Shown: positions 25,978 through 34,842 of the stretch, one piece after another
How positions within the stretch are numbered: position 1 is the first letter of the stretch
Layout of the letters: each line of letters begins with the position of its first letter
Assembly (NCBI RefSeq): GCF_014174495.1
Contig: NZ_JACJHR010000007.1
Location: 1 to 64,000 of the forward strand
From: Amycolatopsis echigonensis
GTDB taxonomy: Bacteria; Actinomycetota; Actinomycetes; Mycobacteriales; Pseudonocardiaceae
Direction: 5' to 3'
DNA: 64,000 nt
Made by a program: the position numbers and the translations under genes
The notes under the pieces: generated by a model
Database searches by the model: none
The model's input: only the letters and a program-made list of their open reading frames with translations
What the model was told of the DNA's origin: nothing

Positions 25978-26557
25978 GCCCCGCCGGTCGCTCACCGCGC
26001 AAGCGGTGAAGCTGCTCGTCGCGGGCGGCTTCGGGGTCGGCAAGACGACTCTGGTCGGCTCGGTCAGCGAGGTGCCGCCGCTGCGCACCGAAGAGGTGAT
26101 CACCGCCGCCTCCGAGGGCGTGGACGACCTGTCCGGCGTCGAGGGCAAGACCACCACGACGGTCGCGCTCGACTTCGGCCGGATCACCATCAACCCCGAG
26201 CTGATCCTGTACTTGTTCGGCACGCCGGGGCAGGACCGGTTCTGGTTCATGTGGGACGAATTGGCCGACGGGGCGCTCGGCGCGGTGGTGCTGGCCGACA
26301 CGCGGCGGCTCGAATCTTGTTTCCCCGCAGTGGATTTCTTCGAACAGCGGGGGCTGCCGTTCGTGGTCGGGGTGAACTGCTTCGACGACGCCTACCGGTA
26401 CGGGACCGAGGAAGTCCGCGGCGCGCTGGATCTCGACCCGCAGGTGCCGTTGCTGCTGTGCGACGCGCGCGAACGGGATTCGACCAAGCAGGTGCTGACG
26501 GTGTTGCTGGAGCACGTGCTCGGCCGGGCGATGCTGGTGAGCGGCAATCCCGGTTAG
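25958..26557 (+). CDS. cvnD: Conservon GTP-binding protein CvnD
   Basis: 199-residue small GTPase of the MglA/ATP-GTP-binding group. P-loop GGFGVGKTT (about 24-32), a threonine-rich switch KTTTTVALDFG, then YLFGTPGQDRFWF (G3-like) and VGVNCFDD (G4 position). It overlaps cvnC by 20 bases. The last codons and stop lie inside a 19-base-pair hairpin. Membrane recruitment and switching by CvnA/CvnB are known for conservons generally, inferred here. Confidence 0.9.
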   Translation: MASGNSEPRRSLTAQAVKLLVAGGFGVGKTTLVGSVSEVPPLRTEEVITAASEGVDDLSGVEGKTTTTVALDFGRITINPELILYLFGTPGQDRFWFMWDELADGALGAVVLADTRRLESCFPAVDFFEQRGLPFVVGVNCFDDAYRYGTEEVRGALDLDPQVPLLLCDARERDSTKQVLTVLLEHVLGRAMLVSGNPG

Positions 26558-26576
26558 AACCGGGATTGCCGCTCAC
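26537..26576. terminator. perfect 19-bp hairpin overlapping the cvnD stop
   Basis: Arms 26537-26555 and 26558-26576 are exact complements (ends GTGAGCGGCAATCC and GGATTGCCGCTCAC) with a two-base gap AG. The cvnD stop TAG lies in its centre. It is placed between convergent cvnD and doxX, so a bidirectional terminator is likely. Confidence 0.7.
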
Positions 26577-26584
26577 GACGTCGT

Positions 26585-27049
26585 TCACCGGCGGCGCAGC
26601 TGGTCCAGCGAGGCCGCGCCCGGGCCGACCACGGCGATGGCGAGGAAGATCCAGGCGTACAGCGCGGCGGGCTCTCCCATGTTGTGCACGGGGAACAGGC
26701 CTTGCGGGGCGTGCACGGTGAAGTAGGCGTAGGCCATCACGCCGGAGAGCACGATCGCGGAGACGCGGGTGAAGAGCCCGGCGAAGACGAGCACCGCGCC
26801 GACGACCTCGATCAGGCTGGCCCAGTAGCCCGGCCACTGGCCGAACGGGAACGCGCCGCCCGCGTTGTCGATGCCGCCGAGGAGGCCGAAGCCCATCACG
26901 CCGTGGCAGAGGAAGAGGAACGACACGACGGCGCGGAAGACGGCCAGGACGGCGGGGCGGGCTCGGTCGGCCAGGGACTTCGTGCCGGTGCTCCCGGCGG
27001 CGGTCTGGGTGGTCGAGGAGGTCTTGGCGGTGGCGATCGTCGTGGTCAT
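26585..27049 (-). CDS. DoxX-family membrane protein
   Basis: 154 residues with four predicted membrane helices after a Thr/Ala-rich cytosolic N-terminus. AVFRAVVSFLFLCHGVMG, then LIEVVGAVLVFAGLFTR, match the DoxX pattern. DoxX-like proteins take part in redox or thiol homeostasis in actinobacteria; the exact role is unknown. ATG at 27049 has GAAGGA upstream. Convergent with the conservon. Confidence 0.85.
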   Translation of the reverse strand: MTTTIATAKTSSTTQTAAGSTGTKSLADRARPAVLAVFRAVVSFLFLCHGVMGFGLLGGIDNAGGAFPFGQWPGYWASLIEVVGAVLVFAGLFTRVSAIVLSGVMAYAYFTVHAPQGLFPVHNMGEPAALYAWIFLAIAVVGPGAASLDQLRRR

Positions 27050-27186
27050 CGTGGGGTCCTTCCCGAGTGGCTGTCGGTTGCCTTCTGCCTATGCGTCGAA
27101 CGCGGCCGACGCGGATCGACACGGGTGCGGAAACTTTTTTCGCGCCCGCTTCCGGCCTGGTCAGCGGCACCGGGCAGACTGGGCGG

Positions 27187-27651
27187 ATGGTTGTCAGGCG
27201 CAGCGCGGGGCTGCTGCTCTTCCGCCGGTCCGCCGACCGGCCGGAGGTGCTGCTCGCGCACATGGGCGGACCGTTCTGGGCGAAGAAGGACGAGGCCGCG
27301 TGGTCGCTGCCGAAGGGCGAACTCGAGGACGGCGAGGACCCCGAGGCCGCGGCCCGGCGCGAGTTCGCGGAGGAACTGGGGCTCCCCGCGCCGGACGGGG
27401 CGCTGCGGCCGCTGGGCGACGTGCGCCAGTCCGGCAAGGTCGTGACCGCGTGGGCGGTGGAGGCGGACCTCGATCCCGCGGCGGTCGTGCCGGGCACCTT
27501 CGACCTCGAATGGCCGCCGCGGTCCGGGCGGACGCAGCAGTTCCCGGAGGTGGACCGCGTCGCCTGGTTCGATCTGGACACCGCGCGCGAGAAGCTGGTC
27601 AAGGGCCAGCGCGCGTTCCTGGACCGGTTCGCCGAACTGGACCTGGATTAG
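27187..27651 (+). CDS. Nudix hydrolase
   Basis: 154-residue pyrophosphohydrolase. The Nudix box begins at GELEDGEDPEAAARREF and continues AEELGL, with all catalytic Glu residues. The N-terminus RRSAGLLLFRR and the WAKKDEAAWSLPKGE segment match small stand-alone Nudix proteins of unknown nucleotide specificity. ATG at 27187 is taken; the upstream extension is not conserved-looking. Its stop overlaps the convergent HAD gene by four bases. Confidence 0.85.
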   Translation: MVVRRSAGLLLFRRSADRPEVLLAHMGGPFWAKKDEAAWSLPKGELEDGEDPEAAARREFAEELGLPAPDGALRPLGDVRQSGKVVTAWAVEADLDPAAVVPGTFDLEWPPRSGRTQQFPEVDRVAWFDLDTAREKLVKGQRAFLDRFAELDLD

Positions 27652-28301
27652 CTGAACTGCTCCAGCACCGCGTTGAGCGGTGTGGTGGCGAAGGACGGCA
27701 GGACCAGGTCTGCTTTGGCGAAGTCCAGAGTCGCCGTGATGGGGTTGGGCACTGCGACGGTGGTGATCCCGGCGGCTTTCGCGGCGCTGACGCCGTGCGG
27801 CGAGTCCTCGAAGGCGAGGGCTTCTTCCGCGGTGACGCCCAGGGTGCGCAGCGCCGCCAGGTAGGTGTCCGGGTCGGGTTTGGGTTTGTGGCGGTCACCC
27901 GTTTCCACGGCGGTGAAGCGGGCCGCCAGGCCCAGTCGGTCAAGCTGGCCGTGGACCCAGGCTCCGGACGAGCTTGAGGCGACGCCCAGTGCCAGTCCGC
28001 GAGTGGCGGCCTCGTCCAGGTAGTCGAGGACGCCTTCGCGCGGGCCATCCTCGGCCAGGAGTTCATGCACTCGCGCGCGCATGGCGGGGCGCAGGGTCTC
28101 CGGGTCCACGTCTTCGACCTGTTCGGCCAGCAGCTTGAACATCGTCGCGGCGGTGTTCTGGGTGCCGATGACCGTGTGCCAGACATCCAGCGGCAGCTCG
28201 ACGCCGTGTCCGGCGAACATTTCTTGCCAGGACCGCAGTACCGCGGCCTCGGTGTCGGCGAGGGTGCCGTCGAAGTCGAAAATCAATGCTCGCGTGGCCA
28301 C
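27648..28301 (-). CDS. HAD-superfamily hydrolase (beta-phosphoglucomutase/phosphatase type)
   Basis: 217 residues. HAD motif I DFDGTLADTE (nucleophile Asp9), motif II VASSSSG, motif III Lys in HKPKPDP, motif IV EDSPHGV. Subclass I cap between motifs I and II. The likely reaction is hydrolysis of a small phosphorylated metabolite; specificity is not evident. GTG start at 28301. Convergent with the Nudix gene and possibly co-transcribed with the alpha/beta-hydrolase upstream. Confidence 0.87.
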   Translation of the reverse strand: MATRALIFDFDGTLADTEAAVLRSWQEMFAGHGVELPLDVWHTVIGTQNTAATMFKLLAEQVEDVDPETLRPAMRARVHELLAEDGPREGVLDYLDEAATRGLALGVASSSSGAWVHGQLDRLGLAARFTAVETGDRHKPKPDPDTYLAALRTLGVTAEEALAFEDSPHGVSAAKAAGITTVAVPNPITATLDFAKADLVLPSFATTPLNAVLEQFS

Positions 28302-28336
28302 GTCTCGCAGCCTGCCTCACCGACTTCGGCGGCGCG

Positions 28337-29137
28337 TCAGTTCGTGGCGAAGAACTCCGCCAAAACCGGGGCGAGCGCGGCGGTTTTCACCAGGTGCGTC
28401 TGGCCGGGCAGGGTGCGGTAGTCGGCGTGGGGCAGTTGCTTCGCCGCTGCCGCGACGCCGTTGCGCATCCAGGCGGGGCTCTTGCCTCCGTCGATGATCA
28501 GCGTCGGAACGGTGATTCCGGACCAGCGTCCTTCCGGGAGCGGGCGGCCGGCCTGGTTGTCGTCCATGATCCGGGCGTCGTAGGCGAGGGTGTGGGCGAC
28601 GCGTTTCATCCGGGGCCACGCGGGCATCAGCCGCATCATCAGGACCATCAGGGCGGGCAGTCCGACGCCTTCGACCATGAATGTCTTGATCGCGTCGCCC
28701 AGTTTCCCGGCGGCGATGGCCGCTTCGAGCTTCGCCTGGTAATCGGCCGGGACGCGCTTGCGGGTGCTGTCGACGACGAACGGCGGTTCGTACACCGCGA
28801 CCTTCTGCACCGGCACACCGCGGTGGGCGGCCTCCAGAACCAGAGCGGCACCGGACGAGATGCCGTACAGGCCGATCTCCCCGCCCGCTTCCTTGGCCAG
28901 CGCGGCGATGTCCTCGATCTCGCGCTCGACCTCATACGGACCGGTGTCGCCGCTTTCGCCTCTGCCGCGACGGTCGAACGTGTAGACGGTGAAGCGGTCG
29001 GAGAGGGCTTTGGCGAGATCGTCATTGGGCGTCGAGGTCCGGTAGCAGAGCGCGCCGTCGACGAGGACGAGCGCGGGGCCGGAGCCGATGCGGGAGTAGG
29101 CGATCTGGGTGCCGTCGGCGGACGTGACGGTGGGCAT
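28337..29137 (-). CDS. Alpha/beta-hydrolase
   Basis: 266-residue serine hydrolase. The nucleophile elbow is GISSG (LYGISSGAALVLEA). FDRRGRGESGD is the oxyanion-side loop, and the late GQTHLVKT supplies the catalytic His. It resembles small actinobacterial esterase-like hydrolases; the substrate is unknown. ATG at 29137 is preceded by GAGGAGG. A TTGACA-like -35 and an unusual A-run (minus-strand T-run) lie 60-80 bases upstream. Confidence 0.85.
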   Translation of the reverse strand: MPTVTSADGTQIAYSRIGSGPALVLVDGALCYRTSTPNDDLAKALSDRFTVYTFDRRGRGESGDTGPYEVEREIEDIAALAKEAGGEIGLYGISSGAALVLEAAHRGVPVQKVAVYEPPFVVDSTRKRVPADYQAKLEAAIAAGKLGDAIKTFMVEGVGLPALMVLMMRLMPAWPRMKRVAHTLAYDARIMDDNQAGRPLPEGRWSGITVPTLIIDGGKSPAWMRNGVAAAAKQLPHADYRTLPGQTHLVKTAALAPVLAEFFATN

Positions 29138-29259
29138 GGGGTTCCTCCTCAGTGGCGGGTGCCGGTGGGAAGAACTCTCGCATCCGATGGTTTGAGCTGT
29201 CAAGACAAAAAAATTAGTCGGTGGGATGTGGCGGCGGCCGGGGCGGAGGGGAACCGGTC

Positions 29260-30390
29260 TCAGGCGCTGCGCAGGGTCAGCAGGGCGATCTCGTTCGGGG
29301 CGAACACCCGGAACGGCGGACCCCAGAAGCCGGACCCGCGGCTGTTGTACAGCTGGGTCGGGCCGTGCCGGGTAAGGCCGGACAGCGTGGGCTGGTCGAG
29401 GCGGACCAGCAGGTGGAACGGCCAGATCTGGCCGCCGTGGGTGTGCCCGGAGATCTGCAGGTCGACGTTTTCCTCGCGGGCCTGGGCGACCTGTTTCGGC
29501 TGGTGGGCCAGCAGGACGACGGGAACGTCCGGGTCGGAGCCGTCGAGGGCCGCGGCCAGGTCGGGGCCGTGGCCGGGCAGGCCGGAGGCGGCTCCGGTGG
29601 GGTCGTCGATGCCGGCGAAGAGCAGTCGGGCGCCGTCGCGTTCGAGCAGGGTCGAGCGGTTGTGCAGGGTGTCCCAGCCGAGGCTCGCCATGTGGTCCAG
29701 CCAGGCCTGTGCCTCGCCGAAATACTCGTGGTTGCCGGTGATGTAGAACCGGCCGAGCGGAGCCTGGACGCCGCCGAGCGGGTCGACCTGCTTGCGCCGC
29801 TTGGCGACCGATCCGTCGGCGAGGTCCCCGGCGTGGCAGACGACGTCGGGTTGCAGCCGATTCAGTTCGGCGACCAGGCGTTCGGACCACCGGGTGCGGT
29901 CGAGCGGGCCGTAGTGGGTGTCGGTGATGACCGCGACGCGCAGCCCGTCGAGCCCGGGGCCGAGCTTCGGCAGCACGACGTCGACCTCCTTCACTGGCGG
30001 CACGCGCATGGCGATCCGGTTCCCAGTGACGAGCAGCACCGCCGCGACGGCGAGCGTGACCGCGGCCGCGATCCGCGGCCGCGCGGGATCGTCCACTCCG
30101 GACACCAGCAGGACCAGCCGCAGCAGATGCGTGAGGACGCTCCAGGCGAACAGCACCCAGACCGTGCCGAGCAGGACGTCCGCGACCCGTGCGGCGGCGT
30201 CGTTCTGCTTCGGACCGTGCCCGAGCACCAGGAGCACCGGAAAACTCAGTGCGGCCACGGCGAAAACGACCGTGCCGACGGCGGTGGCGGCCACGGGCCA
30301 GTCCGGCAGCAGCACGAGCACCGACCACGGCTCGCCGAACAACAAGAGCACCGCGGCGACCACGAAGGCGGCCCGACGAACTCCAACCAC
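29260..30390 (-). CDS. Membrane-anchored metallophosphoesterase
   Basis: 376 residues: four to five N-terminal membrane helices (1-~140) followed by a calcineurin-like phosphoesterase domain. Metal ligands are visible in ITDTHYG, HAGDLADGS, GNHEY, LAHQPK and SGHTHGGQIWP. The family (YkuE/YaeI-like) includes lipid-active phosphoesterases such as UDP-diacylglucosamine pyrophosphatases. GTG at 30390 has GAAGGAGAG upstream; the longer upstream frame is Arg-rich noise. Confidence 0.88.
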   Translation of the reverse strand: MVGVRRAAFVVAAVLLLFGEPWSVLVLLPDWPVAATAVGTVVFAVAALSFPVLLVLGHGPKQNDAAARVADVLLGTVWVLFAWSVLTHLLRLVLLVSGVDDPARPRIAAAVTLAVAAVLLVTGNRIAMRVPPVKEVDVVLPKLGPGLDGLRVAVITDTHYGPLDRTRWSERLVAELNRLQPDVVCHAGDLADGSVAKRRKQVDPLGGVQAPLGRFYITGNHEYFGEAQAWLDHMASLGWDTLHNRSTLLERDGARLLFAGIDDPTGAASGLPGHGPDLAAALDGSDPDVPVVLLAHQPKQVAQAREENVDLQISGHTHGGQIWPFHLLVRLDQPTLSGLTRHGPTQLYNSRGSGFWGPPFRVFAPNEIALLTLRSA

Positions 30391-30503
30391 GGTTCTCTCC
30401 TTCGCCCAGGTGCTACCCAGCGTAGCCGCATCTGGGGGAAGGTGGTCGGAGTGTGAGGGGGAGGGGAGACCGTCTTCGGCGGTACGGCCCGGATTCGCCT
30501 CGC

Positions 30504-30917
30504 TCAGGACTCTCCGCGGCCCGCGCGCCAGCTGGCCACCGTTTCCTCCACGTCCAGCGGCCGGGCGCGCAGAACGGGACCGTCCTGCGGCATCGCGTGT
30601 GCCTTGCGGATGCGGGCGTTCAGGTCCTCGACGATCTCGCGCACCTTCTTTTCGGTGCGGACTTTCGCCAGTTTCCTTGGCAGGTCTTGGATTTCCCGCG
30701 GCAAGGCGAGCGACGGCGGAAGGAACGCGGACACGTCGACGTCGCCTTCGCGGGCGCGGCGGAGCGCCCAGTCGGTCGCCGCGTCGCGGCCGCTCGGGGG
30801 CGGCAGCGGTTTTCCCGCTCCCGGAAGGTCTTCGAAGTCTCCGCGAGCTTCGGCGGCGGCGATCTGCCGGTCGACCCAGGTGTCGTACGACACGCCCGGT
30901 GGTTTGCGTTCGGTCAC
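30504..30917 (-). CDS. DUF1992 (DnaJ-C28-like) protein
   Basis: 137-residue cytosolic protein of the DUF1992 family. The characteristic start WVDRQIAAAEARGDFEDLPG is followed by GKPLPP and a helical C-terminus. Function is unknown; a chaperone-related role is suggested only by the eukaryotic DNAJC28 homologue. GTG at 30917 has GGGAGG about nine bases upstream. Divergent from a TetR gene. Confidence 0.82.
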   Translation of the reverse strand: MTERKPPGVSYDTWVDRQIAAAEARGDFEDLPGAGKPLPPPSGRDAATDWALRRAREGDVDVSAFLPPSLALPREIQDLPRKLAKVRTEKKVREIVEDLNARIRKAHAMPQDGPVLRARPLDVEETVASWRAGRGES

Positions 30918-31035
30918 GGGAACCACCTCCCTCGCTGCCCAGCGTAGCGGCCAGTGCGACCGTGCGGAGGGGACGAAGGTCCTGAAACGGCAGGTAAGAT
31001 CCCACGCTGACCGTACGAGGCCGGGAGGGGACGCG

Positions 31036-31839
31036 ATGATCGTCGAGCACGAGGGCGACGGTCCCGAGGCCGCGCGCGAGGAGATCGAGCGCACGCTCGC
31101 GCTGCTGTGGCGCGACTGTGCGGGAGCCCCGGAGCCCTCAGCCCGCGGCAGGCGGCCGACGCTCACGATCGAACAGATCATCGCGGCGGCCATCGCGGTC
31201 GCCGACGCCGAGGGACTCGTCGCGACGTCCATGCACCGCGTCGCGAAGGAGCTCGGGGCGGGCACGATGACGCTCTACACCTATGTTCCCGGCAAAACCG
31301 AACTGATCGATCTCATGGTCGACACCGTTCTGCTCGAACGGAATCTTCCTAGGCCCGGCGAGCCGCGGCCGGAGGACTGGCGGGCGCAGGTGCGCGTTTA
31401 CGCGGACCGGACGCGCGAAATTTACCGTCGGCATCCGTGGCTGCGCGAGAGGTCCCGGGTCCGGCCCGCGCTCGGTCCGGGGCAGCTGGCCGGTCAGGAA
31501 TATCTGTTGTCCATTATGGAGAGTCTGGGCCTGCCCGCACGCGAGGTTGTTGCGGCGGCCAATTCGGTCGCGGGCTACGTGGACGCGAACGCGGCGGCCG
31601 AGGCGGAGAGTGTCCACTTGGAACGGACCACCGGACAGTCCAACGACGCGTGGTGGGGACAGCGTTCTTCGTTCTGGTACACGTATTTCGACGTCGAGTC
31701 CCATCCGGCGATGAACCGGATCTGGCTCGCCGGCGGTTTCGAAAAGCCTTCCTCGGAGCAGGCGTCGGACGCGTCGGAGTTCGGGTTGGACCGGCTTCTC
31801 GACGGGATCGCCGCCCGAATCGACCAGGTCGGCAAGTAG
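31036..31839 (+). CDS. TetR-family transcriptional regulator
   Basis: 267 residues. After a ~40-residue charged extension, the TetR helix-turn-helix runs from about 45 to 90 (ATSMHRVAKELGAGTMTLYTYVPGK in parts: VAKELGAG, TLYTYVPGKTEL). The C-terminal ligand domain has TetR_C-type features (RHPWLRE). ATG at 31036 with GGGAGGGG six bases upstream. A -10-like TAAGAT lies at 30984-30989 in the short divergent region with the DUF1992 gene. The nearby LysE exporter is a plausible target. Confidence 0.85.
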   Translation: MIVEHEGDGPEAAREEIERTLALLWRDCAGAPEPSARGRRPTLTIEQIIAAAIAVADAEGLVATSMHRVAKELGAGTMTLYTYVPGKTELIDLMVDTVLLERNLPRPGEPRPEDWRAQVRVYADRTREIYRRHPWLRERSRVRPALGPGQLAGQEYLLSIMESLGLPAREVVAAANSVAGYVDANAAAEAESVHLERTTGQSNDAWWGQRSSFWYTYFDVESHPAMNRIWLAGGFEKPSSEQASDASEFGLDRLLDGIAARIDQVGK

Positions 31840-31992
31840 CTCAAGCGCTTTCACCGGACCTGAGCCATGCGCTTGCCGGAAAGGCGGCCCGCTCCGCCGC
31901 GGGCACTCGAGCCCCGCGCCTGCCGCGGTGACCAGCGTGCGCGGTAAGTATTGAACTGGACCGAATCCGCGGCGCACCGGGATGATGAGTCC

Positions 31993-32628
31993 ATGTCGTC
32001 GATTGCGGCTTTCGCGGCCTTGTCCTTGGTCCTGGTCCTCATTCCCGGCCCCGCGGTCATGCTGGTCCTCAAGAGCGCGGTCGCTCGCGGCCGGGCACCG
32101 GCCCTGCTGACCGCGCTGGGCGTGCTGGCCGCGGACCTGGTGTGGGCCGGCGCGTCGGTCGCCGGCTTGACGGCCCTGTTGGTGTCCTCGCAACTGGCCT
32201 TCGACGTGGTCCGCTATCTGGGGGCCGCCTACCTGGTGTTCCTCGGCGCCAAACTCCTGCTGACCCGCTCCTTGACCGTCTCCGCCCGACCCGACGTGGC
32301 GGCGTTGACCACCAGCCGGCCACGCAGCGGGTGGCGCGCGTTCCGGGAAGGGCTCCTCAGCGACCTGTCCAACCCCAAGACCGTCATCGTCTTCACCAGC
32401 GTCATTCCGCAGTTCCTCCACCACGGTGCCGGACCTGCCGACACGCTGGTCCTCGGGGTGGCGTTCGCGGTGATCGGATTCCTGTCCCTGACCGGCTACG
32501 CCGTGGTCTTCAGCGCCGCGGCCAAAATGCTGCGCAACGCACGGGTGATTCGCGTGATCCTCCGCGCCGGCGGCGCGATCCTGGCGGCATTCGGCGTCGG
32601 ACTCGCCGTCGAGCGTCCCGCGGGGTGA
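31993..32628 (+). CDS. LysE/RhtB-family amino-acid exporter
   Basis: 211-residue membrane exporter with six predicted helices. The family signature is at the N-terminus (SLVLVLIPGPAVMLVLKSA), and LLSDLSNPKTVIVF is the conserved mid-protein motif. It likely exports a neutral or basic amino acid; substrate unknown. ATG at 31993 is chosen because it starts at the first helix. It follows the TetR gene in the same direction with a 150-base gap. Confidence 0.87.
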   Translation: MSSIAAFAALSLVLVLIPGPAVMLVLKSAVARGRAPALLTALGVLAADLVWAGASVAGLTALLVSSQLAFDVVRYLGAAYLVFLGAKLLLTRSLTVSARPDVAALTTSRPRSGWRAFREGLLSDLSNPKTVIVFTSVIPQFLHHGAGPADTLVLGVAFAVIGFLSLTGYAVVFSAAAKMLRNARVIRVILRAGGAILAAFGVGLAVERPAG

Positions 32629-32651
32629 ACCGAGCGGACCTAGCGGCCGAG

Positions 32652-33566
32652 TCAGGAACCCCCGAGCGCGAACCGGATCCCGGTCGCTTCCTCGGAAAGC
32701 GTCCACAGCCGGCGGCCGCGCGCTGGATCCCGGGAGGTGCCCATCGCCTTCCCCAACCGGGGTCGGCCCACCACACCGAAGGCTGGACCGTAGTAAGCAC
32801 CGCCGGTCGCGGCGGGATCGACCGCGGCCCGAACCGCGGGCCAAGCGCCGTGGTCCTTCCCCTGCGTACCCGGCGCGAGGAACCGCATGATCGGCACCGG
32901 CTGGGTGATTCCCGGCCGCGCGGGGCTGGTGCGTTCGAGACTGAAGCCCGGATGCGCGAGGATCGCCCGCACCGGCGAACCCGCCGCGCGCAGCCGTCGA
33001 TCGAGCTCCATGGCGAACGACTGCACGGCGTGCTTCGATAGCGCATACGCGCGAAAGTCCGAATACTTGCGCGAACTCTGCAGGTCGTCGATGTCGTACG
33101 GATACATCCGGGTGATCAGGCTGCCCGCCAGCACCACCCGCGCCGCCGACTCGGTCAGCACCGGCATCGCCAGCGCGGTGAGCGCGAAGTGGCCGAAGTG
33201 GTTGGTGCCGACCGCCAGTTCCAGACCCTGTTTCGTGGTCCGGCGCACCGGTCCGGGCGCGGTGATGCCCGCGTTTTCGATCAACGCGTCCAGTCGGTCG
33301 AGCCGTCCGAGCGCCTCGACGGCTGCCGGGACGGAGTCCAGATCCGCCAGGTCCAGCGGGATCGTGCTGAGGGAAGCCGAACCGACGCGCGTGCGCACCA
33401 TTTCCACCGCCGCGCGCAGCCGGGAAGGGTCGCGGCCCAGCAGCGCGACGTGGGCCCCGGCGGCGGCCAGTTGCTCGGTGATGAAGTAGCCGATGCCGGC
33501 GTTGCCCCCGGTCACCGCATAGAACCGGCCAGCGAGGTCAGGCAGGTTCCTCGGATTCCACGCCAC
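32652..33566 (-). CDS. SDR-family oxidoreductase (retinol-dehydrogenase-like)
   Basis: 304 residues. Cofactor motif TGGNAGIG near 19, NAG near 94, catalytic Ser in VLAGSLITRM and YALSKHA (Tyr, Lys) near 175. The layout matches the classical-extended WWOX/retinol dehydrogenase-like SDRs common in actinobacteria, usually NADP-dependent. GTG at 33566 has a weak ribosome site. Convergent with the LysE gene. Confidence 0.83.
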   Translation of the reverse strand: MAWNPRNLPDLAGRFYAVTGGNAGIGYFITEQLAAAGAHVALLGRDPSRLRAAVEMVRTRVGSASLSTIPLDLADLDSVPAAVEALGRLDRLDALIENAGITAPGPVRRTTKQGLELAVGTNHFGHFALTALAMPVLTESAARVVLAGSLITRMYPYDIDDLQSSRKYSDFRAYALSKHAVQSFAMELDRRLRAAGSPVRAILAHPGFSLERTSPARPGITQPVPIMRFLAPGTQGKDHGAWPAVRAAVDPAATGGAYYGPAFGVVGRPRLGKAMGTSRDPARGRRLWTLSEEATGIRFALGGS

Positions 33567-33621
33567 GATCGCCCCCGCAGTCCGGTGTCTCGGTCCGGTC
33601 CGGACTATACGAACGCCGCGG

Positions 33622-34842
33622 TCAGTGCGTCGGCGGGGCCTGGGTCGTGGTGCTCGAAGTAGTGGTCGTGGTGGTCGGCGTGGCCGGGTTCGCCGGAGCG
33701 GAGCTGGACGGCGTCGTGCTCGTCGGCGTGGTGCTGGTGGGCGTGGTGCTGGTGGGCGTGGTGCTGGTGGGGCTCGGGCTGGCCGGCGTAGTGGGGGTGG
33801 TCGGCGTGGTGGGCGCCGTGCTCGTCGGCTTCGCCGGGGAGCTGCTGGCCGGCGCGGTGCTGCTGCCCGGCAGCTGCGTCGGCGTGCCTGGTTGGCCCGG
33901 CTGGTTCGGCGTGCCCGGCTGGGCCGGGGTCACCGGCGGGGCGGGAGGGGCGACGTCGCCCGCCGGGCTGCCCGCGGCGGCCTCGACCGCGCCGGGGCCG
34001 GGCGGGGCTCCGATCGGGACCGGGCTGTCCGGCAGCTTCGAGACGCCGTTGCGGTAGCCGTACGCGTACGCCATCACAGTGTCCACATAGGACTGCGAGT
34101 TGTTGTACCGGCGCACCGCGAGACGCTGGTTGGCGTCGCTGGAGAGGTCCAGACCTCCGGAACACAGGTAGCGCGCGGTGGCGAGGGTCTCGTCGTAGAC
34201 GTTGTTCGGGTCGGAGACGCCGTCGCCGTTGCCGTCGGAAGCGTAGGACGCCCAGGTCGACGGGATGAACTGGGTCGCGCCGACCGCGCGGTCCCACACC
34301 GGGTCGCCGTCGTAGCGGCCCTGGTCGGTGTCGCGGATCGCGGCGAACCCGCCGGTGCCGTCGAGGACCGGGCCGAGAATGCGTTCGAGGGTGTTGCCCC
34401 GGGCGTCGACGTAGCCGCCGCGGGCGTGGTTCGACTCGACCCGCCCGATGGCCGCGATCAACGCCCAGTCGACGTGGCAGCCGGGCTGTTCGCGGGCCAC
34501 GATGTCGGCCGCGTTGTGGTAGGCCCGCAGCATGCTGTCCGGGATGCCCAGCGGACCGGCGGTGGTCGCCGAGCCGGGGCCGTTCGGGTAGCCCGGGACG
34601 CCGAGCGCCTGCGGGACCGGCGGCCGCGGGAGGCTGCCGTCCACGCCGATCGGCGGGAGCGTGATGCCCGGCGGCAGTCCCGGGGTGTTCGGCGCGGCCT
34701 GCGCAGCCGGCGGATCAGCGGCGCGCAACGCCATCGGGATGCCGGACGACGTCACCGTCGGCAGCACCACGAGCGCGCCTCCGGCGAGGGCGGCGAAAGC
34801 CCGGCTCCGGGCGTTCCGTCCCTGCAGGCGGCGTATGGCCAT
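33622..34842 (-). CDS. Secreted lytic murein transglycosylase (SLT type)
   Basis: 406 residues with a signal segment (about 12-35). The transglycosylase domain spans roughly 95-265, with catalytic Glu in AAIGRVESNHARGG. The later WDRAVGATQFIPSTWASYA and SYVDTVMAYAYGY are family motifs. It cleaves peptidoglycan glycan strands outside the cell. From about 270 a Pro/Thr/Ser-rich tail includes four TSTTP units. ATG at 34842 has GGGGAGAAG upstream. The tail probably spans the wall or is glycosylated. Confidence 0.87.
   Translation of the reverse strand: MAIRRLQGRNARSRAFAALAGGALVVLPTVTSSGIPMALRAADPPAAQAAPNTPGLPPGITLPPIGVDGSLPRPPVPQALGVPGYPNGPGSATTAGPLGIPDSMLRAYHNAADIVAREQPGCHVDWALIAAIGRVESNHARGGYVDARGNTLERILGPVLDGTGGFAAIRDTDQGRYDGDPVWDRAVGATQFIPSTWASYASDGNGDGVSDPNNVYDETLATARYLCSGGLDLSSDANQRLAVRRYNNSQSYVDTVMAYAYGYRNGVSKLPDSPVPIGAPPGPGAVEAAAGSPAGDVAPPAPPVTPAQPGTPNQPGQPGTPTQLPGSSTAPASSSPAKPTSTAPTTPTTPTTPASPSPTSTTPTSTTPTSTTPTSTTPSSSAPANPATPTTTTTTSSTTTQAPPTH
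33710..33769. repeat. four 15-base tandem repeats in the transglycosylase tail
   Basis: Units of GGCGTGGTGCTGGTG at 33710, 33725, 33740 and 33755; the last three are identical and the first has three substitutions. On the coding strand each encodes TSTTP. The number may vary between strains by slippage. Confidence 0.85.

Noticed and set aside
33710..33769. Regular 15-base repeats considered as CRISPR
   Set aside because: No spacers between units; they encode TSTTP in frame within a secreted protein tail.
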